From Geotrypetes seraphini (Eukaryota; Chordata; Amphibia; Gymnophiona; Dermophiidae), in the NCBI RefSeq assembly GCF_902459505.1, contig NC_047096.1:3472001-3536000 (forward strand): DNA of 64,000 nt. The letters are read 5' to 3'. This document shows, in pieces, positions 32,301 through 42,900 of the stretch. Positions within the stretch are counted from its first letter, which is position 1, and every line of letters begins with the position of its first letter. The notes below the pieces were generated by a model. It worked only from the letters and a program-made list of their open reading frames with translations, was not told the DNA's origin and did no database searches. A program made the position numbers and the translations under genes.

Positions 32301-32643
32301 TCAACACACTGATATCGTACTTGCAGCTAGGCTCTGTACTTTTCTCTGCTCGATGGAGGAGGGGGGGTGCAGAAATATTTGTTTGCGTAGGGCCTAATTT
32401 AATGTTAGTTCAGCTCTGCTTCCATATAAACATACAGGCTAATGATTCTTTGCGTTTTGGCAGTCAGGATCTGTTGTTTTGCTTTGGTTGCAGCTGCTTT
32501 TTGCCACCCCTGGGATGCTGCGGCCCTTGGTGGTTGTTTAGTCTGCTTTCTGGCTAAGCTGGCCCTACATTATATTCCCATAAAGACTCTACTCCCTTTG
32601 TCTTCATGCCCCAAGAAACAAAATAACACTCATGGATATATAA

Positions 32644-32649
32644 TTTATT
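32644..32649 (-). terminator. Candidate polyadenylation signal AATAAA
   Basis: The minus strand reads CTGTTCAAAATAAATTATAT after an AT-rich stretch typical of a 3' UTR end. It would close a transcript from the alternative SLC26A9 exon, giving a 3' UTR of about 2.2 kb that contains the Helitron. Confidence 0.4.
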
Positions 32650-32785
32650 TTGAACAGTTTACACAAAATATTTCAATAAATAAATTATACGTACAAATTC
32701 CAGTTACCACAGAAAACATTAAAATATGACATACTAGAAGCAACATTTGTGAGGCGAGGGTGAACGGAAGATTCTCACTCGAGGT

Positions 32786-33073
32786 CTAGTCTATTGTGAT
32801 GGAGGCCCAGCGCCAGGGGGGGCCAGAGAAATGGCACTGCCGTTGGCATTTGTTGGGAAGGTGCCAAGGTGAATGAGCGTGTCCAGGATAGGACTCGGGG
32901 CCTTTGCAGAATCTCTCTTTGGGGGTTCCATCAATTAGCAGGTTGGGTGCTCCTCTGGTGAGCTCTGGAACTTGAGTGGGCTTTAAGAGACTGGGATCCA
33001 GCAAAATATCAAAAGGTACACAGAGGCGCTGAAAAGCGGCCCACCTCGCCCACAATGCCTCCTTCATAGCCAT
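32786..33073 (-). other. 95-codon open frame of unknown status
   Basis: Open frame MAMKEALWARWAAF to WRWASITID, 140 bases upstream of the AATAAA candidate. I recognise no family. It has no good acceptor in phase with SLC26A9 and is probably 3' UTR, but the sequence does not look like the local repeats. Confidence 0.25.
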
Positions 33074-33079
33074 GTCTAT

Positions 33080-33815
33080 TAGGCATTAAAACGAGATCAT
33101 CCATTCTTGTACTAGGGCAGAGGCTGCCAGTTTCTGTTTCACTGGAGCAGGGTCAGGCTGGGTTTATCTGTGGTAAAGATTTGAGATTCAGCCACAGTAA
33201 CTTTGACTTTCTTTGTACCTGAATCGCAGGCCCTTCCCTCCTTATCTCATGGTGGGGGGTGAGGGGGGAGGACTGCCCTTAGTGCAGGTATTCCTGCAAA
33301 ATTTTTCTTGGAAATCTCAGGTGCCATTCACTTCCCTCTAACACTTTCTTCTCTGCTAGCCTGAAAAGATTTATGAGAGGGGCAGGCAAAGACCGCAGGG
33401 GTCTCAAATTTTCTTTCAGATTGAAGAAAAAACTGAGCTAAGCAAAAAAAAAAAAAAAAAAAAATTAAAACACGCCACCACCAGCAAAAATCGAATAAAT
33501 TATACCGGTGGACACGGCCACCGGTCTTTTCCTTCCACTATAAACATTTCTTTTGTTGCGGTGATGTTTTCTTCATCTGCTGATGGTACGGCTTGTGCAT
33601 CAAACAACCTTGCTTCAGAATTCTTGGGGTCTTTGTACGTGAGGGGAAGAAACACATCAGACCATTTTTAACCAGTTAACTAATCGGCTGGCATCTAAAA
33701 ACTGTCCCCTCTCATGACTGTAAAGGTCTGGGGCTGGCAAGGGACACAAAGGGATTTTATTTTAAACTCCACTGTGGTGTGCAGCAATGATTTGCATCTG
33801 CTGTAAAAAAAATAA
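33080..33815. other. Spacer, possible 3' UTR of SLC26A9 long form
   Basis: No coding signal. Contains a poly-A run at 33444-33465. If the alternative exon at 34885 is used, this stretch is transcribed. Confidence 0.3.
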
Positions 33816-34575
33816 TCTATAATAATAATCCTCTTAAGTGCGCATGCGCACTTAAGAGGATGGGGGTAGCTGACAAGTGCTGTGTCCGTCCGTGGCTGGT
33901 GGCTTATGCGCATGTGTCGGCTTGGCGCACCAGAGGGCAAGATAAAGGGGGTGCAGAGCAGCGCTGGCAGCGGCAGTGTCCAGTAGGGAACACGTCCACG
34001 AGTCCCCCCTCCCGCACCAACCACTGCCGCTCCTGAGGTTCGCAGTCGGCTGTAGCGAACCTCGCAGGTCGCTCTCCACATGGAGTGCGATCGCGTCAGA
34101 GGGAACATGCTACCATATGGAGAGCGGCCTGCGAGGTTTGCTACAGCCGGCCGCGAACCTAAGCAGGCCGCTTTCAACAGGAACAGGAGCGGCAGCGGCA
34201 GCAGCAACCATGGATGGATGGAGGGAGGGTAAGAACGGGAGGGGAAGCGAAAAAGAAGGGCTATGGAGCAGGCAGGAAAGAGGGCTGCGTTGGGGGGAGG
34301 GGTGTGCTGGGGCAGACAGCAATGGGGGGGGAGGAACAGAAGGGGGGGCCACGAAGCAGGCAGGCATTGCAAGCAGGGGGGCCAGGGAGACAGACAGAAA
34401 GAAAGACGCACAGACAGGGGACCTGGGAGAGACACAGACACAAAGAATGACAGACAGATAGCGTCTAGGGAGAGAGAGAGAGAGAGAGAGAGAGACAAAT
34501 AAAAAAAAACAAACAAAACACCAGACATACAGACATCTACTCTAGCACCCGTTAGTGTAACGGGTTAAGCACTAG
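33816..34575 (+). mobile_element. Non-autonomous Helitron
   Basis: 760 bp inserted between A and T: left end TCTATAATAATAATCC, right end CTAG preceded by the hairpin CCCGTTAGTGTAACGGG (34548-34564), the layout of Helitron termini. A perfect 30-bp palindrome (33830-33859) follows the left end. The interior holds a GC-rich inverted pair, CAACCATGG near 34206, and a GA repeat at 34471-34495. No Rep/helicase is coded. Confidence 0.85.
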
Positions 34576-34884
34576 TAAATAAATAAAAGGCTCAAAGTTC
34601 ACAGCTGTGGAAATACCCACCAGAGCAGGGTAGCCCTGAATTTATAAGGGAAAACTGGGGGGAGCTTGCTTGCGGGCCTAGGGGTTCAAAGTCTCTTTAC
34701 GCCTCGGGCACTGCAGGGATTTTACAAGTTCCAACAGAGAAAAAATGTAGAGGACCATCAAGAAGCCCCCCTGACCTAACAGATGAACTGAAAAGAGTCA
34801 CAGTCAAGCCACACTGGAGAGAGTCAGAGAGGAAAGGAAGTTCCAAGGAAGAGGTGGAAATGTGATGCCAAGTTCTCAAAACCT

Positions 34885-35175
34885 TTACAGTTCGGGTTCC
34901 CTTTCACTCAGATTCCCCCTCTGAATTCTGCCCTTTACAAAGATTTCTTTTCCAGGCTGAATCGGTTGCCCTGGCATAGAAGGGGGGCAGTAGGATTCCC
35001 CCCCCCAGAGCTGGACATCACAAGATGAGGTCTGAGACGTTGGACCTGCGCAGTCTGCATTTTCAGCACCCAGATAGTCCACATGGGATTGAACTGGAAT
35101 ATCCATAGCGTTAACATGAACTGAATCAAATAGGTTGGGCTTCTCACTGTCGGAACCGCAGTTTTTAGTCATCGC
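34885..35175 (-). CDS. SLC26A9: Probable alternative last exon of SLC26A9
   Basis: An open frame of 96 codons plus TAA starts right after a strong acceptor (pyrimidine-rich, GTTGTCTTCAG). It begins AMTKNCGSDSEKPNLFDS and ends GNLSEREPEL, with no resemblance to local repeats. Its phase (0) matches the donor of the exon at 39258, so splicing past 36989 would replace the 15-residue PDZ-type tail with a 96-residue tail. Human SLC26A9 is known to have a longer isoform of about 887 residues with a different C-terminus; whether that tail is homologous I cannot tell from memory. It could instead be the last exon of an unrecognised minus-strand gene. Confidence 0.5.
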   Translation of the reverse strand, partial: AMTKNCGSDSEKPNLFDSVHVNAMDIPVQSHVDYLGAENADCAGPTSQTSSCDVQLWGGESYCPPSMPGQPIQPGKEIFVKGRIQRGNLSEREPEL

Positions 35176-35650
35176 CTGAAGACAACTGACAGAGAAAGGA
35201 ACATACAACACACTATCATTTGCATAAAGGTGGTCACATATGCTGTAAGATTTGCATGGATTATACAGGAGCTGCCACAGAAGTTAACCAGCTGGCCAGG
35301 CCTTTCGAGCTGGTCACCCTCTCCCCCATTCCACCGAGAGACTTCTCCCTGCTGTACTTGGTGGAGAATTAGAAAAGCAGAGTTAGGCCACTGAAACGCC
35401 CTCGTGGGGACCTCAAGGTCTGCTGGGGAAGCCAGGGCTAGAGGGAATGTGTCCAAGGCATTTGCAGTCGGGTATGAGAAGCTTGTTCTAGGGCTTGAAC
35501 CAGAAACAGTCCTAGGCAGGAGCTGATCTTGCATTAAGGGGGGGAGCCTCGCAGGTGAGCCTCCACGGAAAATCATCATCGTCCAGTGTGAAGCCATTGG
35601 TAATACTGTACCTCACATGACTCCGACAGTCCTAAGGTGACAGCCAATTG
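35176..35650. other. Non-repeat spacer upstream of the alternative exon
   Basis: The minus strand is open for 142 codons (35169-35597), but the product resembles nothing and the stretch would be intron under the SLC26A9 model. Confidence 0.3.
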
Positions 35651-35654
35651 TTTG

Positions 35655-36160
35655 GGTTTTTTTGTTGTTTTTTTTTGCAAAATGGTGCTGCACGACTCGT
35701 ATTCCGTGAGAGCCGCTATTCTCATATTTCCCCTCTCCTCAAGTCACTTCACTGGCTCCCCATCCATTTCCAAATACAGTTCAAACTCCTCTTACTAACT
35801 TACAAGTGCATTCACTCTGAATCCCCCCCTCCAATATCTCTCTTCACTTATCTCCCCCCATGCTCCTCCCTGTGAACTCTGTTCATCGGGCAAGCCTCTC
35901 TTACCTACCGAATACCCTTCCCCTCCACAGCCAACTCCAGACTCCATCACTTCTTTCTGGCCGCACTGTACGCTTGGAACAGGCTCCGCCTGAACCAGTA
36001 CGTTGTGCTTCATACCTGGCAGTGTTCAAATCCAAGCTAAAAGCCCACTTTTTTTGAAACTGCTGTCAGATATCTCGACCAGAATCTCCCCAACCCTGAG
36101 ATTGTTGGCTCTTCTGAGCAGGGACTGCGCTATAGAAATGATACATAGTAGTAGTAGTGA
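35655..36160 (+). mobile_element. L2-like LINE 3' end
   Basis: Codes NGAARLVFRESRYSHISP, SLHWLPIHFQIQFKLLLL and AVFKSKLKAHFF with frame breaks, then 'gagcagggactgcgctatag' and a TAG tail. Confidence 0.8.
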
Positions 36161-36941
36161 TGAAAGGAGCCCTGGGATTGGTGGTCCGTAACCCTACTTT
36201 GCTTATATCCCACCCATAGTAAGCCCCCCCCCCAGGGCTGAGTATGTGGGCAGATGGCATGAGACACCCCAATAATTAAGTGCTAAGGGAAGGCCTGGGC
36301 TTCCCTGAGCTTCAAATGAGGTACACAGACTATCAGGTAGTGCCCCCCCCCCCCCCCCGTCCTCTGTCTTATCGTTTCATTCTCTCTCCCTTTTTTTTTT
36401 TTGTTTTCTCTTTGGACATTTTAAGGTTGAAATATCATATCAGTGCTTTGACCTGGTTTTGAGGGGAGGGGGGCGGTGTTCAATGCCATGTAAATGATTT
36501 TGGCTGAGAAGCTGGGGGCTTTCAGCTAGTTTGTGAGGCGATTTCCAGGCATTTTTAGGCTGGGGGGGGGGAATGCAGAGCCCCGACCCCCCACCTAGGA
36601 CCCACCGGAATAATCGATGCAGACATCAAGGTTTCTAAAGAATGCACCCAGTTCCCGCTCGCGTTGCAGCTGCACGGTTCCTCTAAATGACGCCCACGTG
36701 TCACAGACTAACCATCTGGCAATCACGCTACAGCTTTCTAATCTCGCTGCAGCAGCAGGCCACGTTTCTTAGCATGAGGTAGTCGGTGGGAGACTCTTGG
36801 AAGTGCTTTGGCTAAGATCGGCACATTGTGCATTCCGTTGTGCTTCTTGGCTGGAGATGGCGGGGTGTGAGGGTCAAGGTTGCTGCTCTTGTCACCTGGC
36901 CCGTCGTTCCTCCAAGCTACATTCTGTTCGCTGACCTCAAC
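36160..36941 (-). other. Presumed SLC26A9 3' UTR, canonical form
   Basis: Downstream of the canonical stop. Carries C/G homopolymers (36347-36359, 36563-36571). I could not pick a polyA signal. Confidence 0.35.
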
Positions 36942-36989
36942 TCAGAAGACAGTCAGGGTCTCCGTCTGGAACATGCTTCCAAACATTAC
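36942..36989 (-). CDS. SLC26A9: SLC26A9 canonical last exon
   Basis: Codes VMFGSMFQTETLTVF and TGA, matching human EMFGSMFHAETLTAL. Acceptor CTTCTGCTCAG, phase 0. The last four residues L-T-V-F fit a class I PDZ ligand pattern. Confidence 0.93.
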   Translation of the reverse strand, partial: VMFGSMFQTETLTVF

Positions 36990-39900
36990 CTGAGCAGAAG
37001 AGAGAACGGAACTGATTAATGCTAGAGAGACCCGACCTTACCAGACCAAGGCCTACTAGATGTAAGAATACCAGGCACGCCTGTGGCATGCATAGGGTTA
37101 CCAGACGTCTGGGTTTCCCCGGGGGTCTTTCCAAAACCCGGCACTTTGCCTGGGTTTTAAAAAGCTGTGTCGGGCACGGAGGAAGTCTGCGCAGATGTCT
37201 CTGCTTCAAGGGGGAATCGATGGTAGAGTTTTATTGAGTCGTGACTGAGGCCAAATGTGACTTGGACAAGGGGTCATGGACTGAAATTAAGGGGCACCAG
37301 GCCCAGGACAAATATTAGAAAGTTCTGTTTCTCACAGCGAGTGATGGAGACCACCATTCTGGGTTTCAAGGGCAAGTTGGATGCACACCTTCTTGCAAAC
37401 CACATTGAGGGATATGGGTGAACAAGGTCTTAGCAAGGAACCCCGGGATTGGCCTCCGCGTGTGTGTGTCGCCGGACAGGATGGACCTAGGGTCTGATCC
37501 GGCGAAGGCATTTCTTATGTTCTTATGCCAGTGTGATGGTTCGGGGTTGGGGACGGTGCACGCTCATATAGTCCAGTCGGCTCCAGGATTTCCTGCAAGG
37601 AACTGAACGTCACAGCTGAAGTCCTGGGGGGGGGAAGGGGGGGTGACAGAAAGTATGAAGCTCTCTGTCCCTCCCAGCATGGCAACTCTTATGTGTTTCT
37701 GGGCCTAAGCAGAAAAGAGAGCCTGAGGTGCAGTTGACAAGGTTTTCCTGGCCCAGTCATTAGACAGAACTGGGGAGTCACCCAAGGCAGTAGCAAACCA
37801 AGCGATCCTGACAAGTGCGGGGGAGGTTGGACGGTTTTGGAGCTGCTCATTTCATGTCGGGGTGATCATAATTGTTGGGAGGTCCAAGAGGTCTGGATTT
37901 CCCTGAACATGTCCTCCTTTTGAGAACACGAACAGGGGTCCGGACGGCGCTTTTCAAAACCCGGCACTTTGTCCGGGGTTTGAAAAGAAATGGCGTCGGG
38001 AGGGGGCATCCGTACATGCGCAGATGCAGCGCGGTTATGTCACGCGCGTAAGTGCCTGGTGTCATGGCGTCGCATCCGCGCATGCCTTCCTGCCTGATGA
38101 ACAGACAGTGGGGGTGGGGCTGAGGGTGGAGCTGGTGTGTAATGGGGAGGAGATGGTCGGGTCTAGGGGTTCGGATTTTAGTAACGTAAACCTAGACCAA
38201 GGATCCTGAAAGTTAATTGAGGGGGGACACAAAGGTGAGGGAAAGGCTGCTAGGTAGCCGGCATGAGCAAAAGTTGGTTATGGCTCTGCTCCCCCACTTT
38301 TGAATCTTTGGACAGCCGCCGCACAGCGTCAATGAGCAGGACTGACCTGGAACCCTTCATTCTGCTTCTGGGGTCAGGCCTGCTCGTTGATGCTGTGCGG
38401 CGGTTGCCTGAAGATTTAAAATTACAGCGCTGGGAGAAGGTGGGTGGGGAAGTTGGGAGCTGGCGTAGTAATGGGGGGGTGGTTCGCCCCAAGCGCCATC
38501 ATGATGGGGGCACTGGCCCCATCCTCCTCACTGCCCCCCCGCCATGTGCATGCACTCCTTCCCTTGTACCTCTTTAATTTTCCAGGCGTGACCAGCAGCA
38601 CCAACTTGCTGCTTGCGTCAGTGTCGGCTTTCTTTGACGTCAGTGTCGGCTTTTTTTTTCTCCCCCCCTTCTAAACTCTATTAATGTAACTTTACCCCAC
38701 TCCTCCCTTTCAATCATCACTTTCAAGTCTGTCTTGTCGATGTCTTCAATGTTCACCTCCCTTTCTTTCCATAGACATTACTTTTAAGTACTATTTTTAT
38801 CTCTATTTTACTATTTTATTGTAAACTGGCTACATACTCGTTGATGGTCGCTATATTGAAAATCAATAAACTTGAAACTTGAAACATCCCTTCCGGGTCT
38901 GGCGCGTAGGAAGTGACATCACAGGGAGAGCAGACATGACATGGGCAGCAAGTTGGTGATGCTGGTCACGCCTGGAAAATTAAAAAAGCATGGGGGAAGG
39001 GAAAGGGGATACGTGTGTGGCAGGGGGAGGGGTCTGGAAGGAGCGGGGGGGGGAGGCGCCACTCACCCTCACTATGCCACTGGGTGAGAGGTCGTTCGCT
39101 GGGGCCTAGGCCGGAGCCACTGGGTCCCCCCTAAACAAAACAGTGTTCCGCTGGTTTGCTCTTTCCTTATGAGTGATTTCACTTTGTTTACTCAGCTACT
39201 GTGGAGGTAACTGAGCTTCACAGGCCTTTGGGCCCAGGACTGTTCTTTGGCTCTTACCTCTTCCAGGTTCTGATAATCGTCACTGTCTCCTTCCAGGGAC
39301 TCCATATCCACGAGGTCCTACAGTCAAAGAACAGGAGCCTATCAGCAGCGTGGAAATACAGAACGGATACCCAGCTGGCCCCACTGACACACGACCATGG
39401 CCTTTACTTCTTACAAGGGAAATGAGATGTGAGGGACGTGGACAGGAATCCACTGGGTAATGCTGAGACACCACATAACTGGGGATTTTCAATGAAAGTA
39501 TTGCAAAAATTCAAATGAAGCTTCAAGAGTTTGCTGGAAGCTGGAGAATCTTCTGAACTTCTGGCTCAACCTGTCATGCCTTCGCTCCCAAAACAAAACA
39601 CAACTCTACTCTCCTCCGGGTTGATCCCTTCATCTGGAAACAGCCCGTAAGCAAATCTACTCACAGGTCCTGCCTAAATTGTGTTAGTGTTCTAGAAGGA
39701 CTACTGTATTTCCCCATATATAGGCGGCGGCTTATACATGGGTTTTACAAACCTGTGTATTGGATGCGGCTTATCTAAAGACATGAAAACTCATTCGCGA
39801 AAACTATAATTCAGTACAGTACGCATAAGACGACATACCCAAATGTGTGTATGCATACATTGTGTTGTGTGTTAGCAATTAATCGTGATTAATCACAATT

Positions 39901-42900
39901 AATATAAAAGGTAATTTTAAAGAAAATACATCGAAAACAAGACAAAAAAAAGTCCTGAAATCAAGCTTAAACCACTGTTGTAGTTTTCTCTCTGTCTTTC
40001 ATCCGCTACCTAGTCCCCTTCTTGGCTCTATCCTGATCTCTTCTTTCTCTTGCATCCAGGTCAATGTGTCTCCCCTAATATCCAGTATTTTTCTCCTTAA
40101 CCTCTGTGCATCCAGTTTCCCCCTTCTCACCCTCAATGAATCTACTTTTGAAATCATCCCCCGCCCCTGGACCTTTTTAAATCCCCGCGGCGTTACTGGA
40201 GTGCCGTAGTTGAACTTTTAAAAAATCATCCCCCTTAAATACCTCCAACGCTGGACGGCTGCCTCCTCTAATCTTGCAAGAACTGATGGCGGCCATTCAG
40301 GAAGCAGCGCGGGGCCAGGCTTGAGATCGAAAACATCGCTCCTGCCCTGCGCAGAAAGATTGAAGGAGGCAGCTGACGAGGGAGGTATTTAAGGGGGATG
40401 ATTTTTTTTTTTAAAGTTCAGCTACGATACTCCAGTAACACTGCAGCTTATCTAATGGGATGGCTTATCTAACAGGTTTAAAACAAAACTCAACATTTTC
40501 TGTGGCCTTTACAATGGGGCGGCCTATACATGGAGAAATACGGTACTGACCTTCAGAAAGGCCGTAAAAACTCACCTTTCACCCAGGAATTCCCTCCAAC
40601 TTCCAGTTTTGATCCTCAAATCGACTCCTTACAGAGTATTCACTCCACCCTGTTCTGAAGTACTAACTCCTACTTCTCCCTGTGCAGGAGTTTATGTCCT
40701 CAGTGGTATATCCTTGCCCGCCGCTGCCGTGCGTGCGCGCTGCTTCCCTGTAACGTTCTTGGTCCGAGCAGCAACCCCCAAGCTGCTGTCGGACCAGCGT
40801 CGGCTCTTCCTCTGACATCACTTCCTGGACCCACGCCTAGTAAGTGACATCAGAGGAAGAGCTGGCGCTGGAGCAGCAGCAGGTTGGGGGTTACTGCTCG
40901 TGCCAGGAACTGTACGGGGGAAGGGAAACAGCGTGTGCGTGGCAGGAGGGGGCAGGGAAGGAGCGTGTGGAGGTGGGGTGGGGCACCACCGCTCCAGACG
41001 CCTCGAACCGTTGCTATTGCAACCCCTTCTGGGCTCTTTTGGGAGGATGGGCTAAAAATCAAATATGGAAATAAATATGGAAAAGCCTCCGCTCTCATGG
41101 CGCGGAACTGCTTAGCGCTTGCTCATCAGGAGATAGTCCTGTTCTCAGAGGAGGGAATGAGGGGCGGTTGGGGACGCAGGGACAGAGCAGAGGGCTTCGG
41201 CAGTTGTAGGGTGGCTATGCAAAACAGCTGGAGCCCTGGGTCTTAGCTTTACCTTCTCTGCGCTGGGCCAGATCATGGCTCCTTGTCCATTTGCCAGGGC
41301 ATATAACACAGCATCATGGACAGTAAGGAAGAGGTGACTTCTGTCTAGCCCTCCGTCTGCAAAGACTCCCCCAACTTCAATGTCACAGTAAACCTGAGCT
41401 GGGGGGGGGGGAGGAGAGAGAGAAATTCAGACAGGACTGAGAAACTTATAAATCAACATGGCTAAAATACATTTACAGAAGCCCATGTAAACCGCACTGA
41501 ATTGACTCCCCAGTCATTACATAGAAACATGACGGCAGACAAAGACCAAATGGGCCCATCCAGTCTGCCCATCCGCAGTAACCATTATCTCTTCCTCTCT
41601 CTAAGAGTTCCCACGTGCCTATCCCAGGCCCTCTTGAATTCAGACACAGTCTCTGTCTCCACCACCTCTTCTGGGAGACTGTTCCATGCATCTACCACTC
41701 TTTCTGTAAAAAAGTATTTCCTTAGATTACTCCAGAGCCTATCACCTCTTAACTTCATCCTATGCCCTCTCATTGCAGAGTTTCCATTCAAATGAAAGAG
41801 ACTCGACTTATGCGCATTTATGCCACATAGGTATTTAAACGTCTCTATCATATCTCCCCCTCTCCCGTCTTTCCTCCAAAGTATACAGATTGAGATCTTT
41901 AAGTCTGTCCCCATACGCCTTATCACGAAGACCACACACCATTTTAGTAGCCTTCCTCTGGACCGACTCCATCCTTTTTATATCCTTTTGAAGGTGGGGC
42001 CTCCAGAATTGTACACAATATTCTAAATGAGGTCTCACCAGAGTCTTATACAGGGGCATCAATATCTTCTTTTTCCTACCGGCCATACCTCTCCCTATGC
42101 AACCTAGCATCCTTCTAGCTTTTGCCGCCACCTTTTCAACCTGTTTGGCCACCTTAAGATCATCACATACAATCATACAATTAGTGACGGTATAGAAGCT
42201 CTCAATAAACCTAAACATCCAATGCCAGTATAACCCATATCTTCTAAATGCAAGCTTTATAAACCAGTCGAATCAAGCAAGAAGCTGTGAATCAGGAATC
42301 TTGATGAGCTCTAAGGTACAGGTCTCTGGGCCTTTGCCAAGATCCTGAACTGTGTCACTGCATCAGCCTGGAGTCAGGAAAACCAGGCACAGGGTGTTGG
42401 AAAGATACACCGTCAGATTATGCATTCAACTTATACTATCCAAAAAAAAAAAACCACCCTGTTGAAGGTCTGTCCTGCTCCAATGCCTTACCTTGTATGT
42501 TAGCAAGGAAGAAATTAACTCCAATCTTCTGATAACTGGAGCTCAGCTAGAGAGAGAGAGGAAAAAGGACGCATTACCACCAAGACTCTGGAGTGAGGGA
42601 AGCTTTGGCTTTTTAAGCTCCACGAAGGTGCCGAAGGCTTCTTACCTTGCCCAGGGCTTTGACACCCATCAGATCCATGAAGCATACACCGCTCATGTCC
42701 AGGATAATGGTGTGAAAGCCAACGTGAGGCGGAGCAGTGAGGATGGGGTCCACTGGCTCAGTAGGCTCTAGGCTGGGGGTGCTGTCCTGCCCCAGGGCTC
42801 CAGCAGGAGGGCTCACCGTGATGTAGGACACGCTGCTAGGAGCAGGCTCCGTGCTGTTGTTGTTCGAGTCGGTGGGGGCTGTGCTTTCAAAATCTTGCTG

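Noticed and set aside
32786-33073. Use of this frame as the SLC26A9 alternative tail
   Set aside because: The only nearby AG would enter this frame in the wrong phase for the exon at 39258 and lacks a pyrimidine tract.
34206-34230. CAACCATGG followed by GGTAAGAA as a real first exon inside the Helitron
   Set aside because: Only about seven codons, no supporting downstream exon, and the same composition as the surrounding low-complexity element. Kept only as a speculation in the Helitron finding.
33695-34528. 277-codon minus-strand open frame
   Set aside because: It lies inside the Helitron and its GA repeat (Ser/Leu and Pro runs). No domain, no splice context.
35169-35597. 142-codon open frame on the minus strand as an SLC26A9 exon
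   Set aside because: It overlaps the branch and acceptor region of the better-supported exon at 34885-35175 and has no similarity to SLC26 tails.
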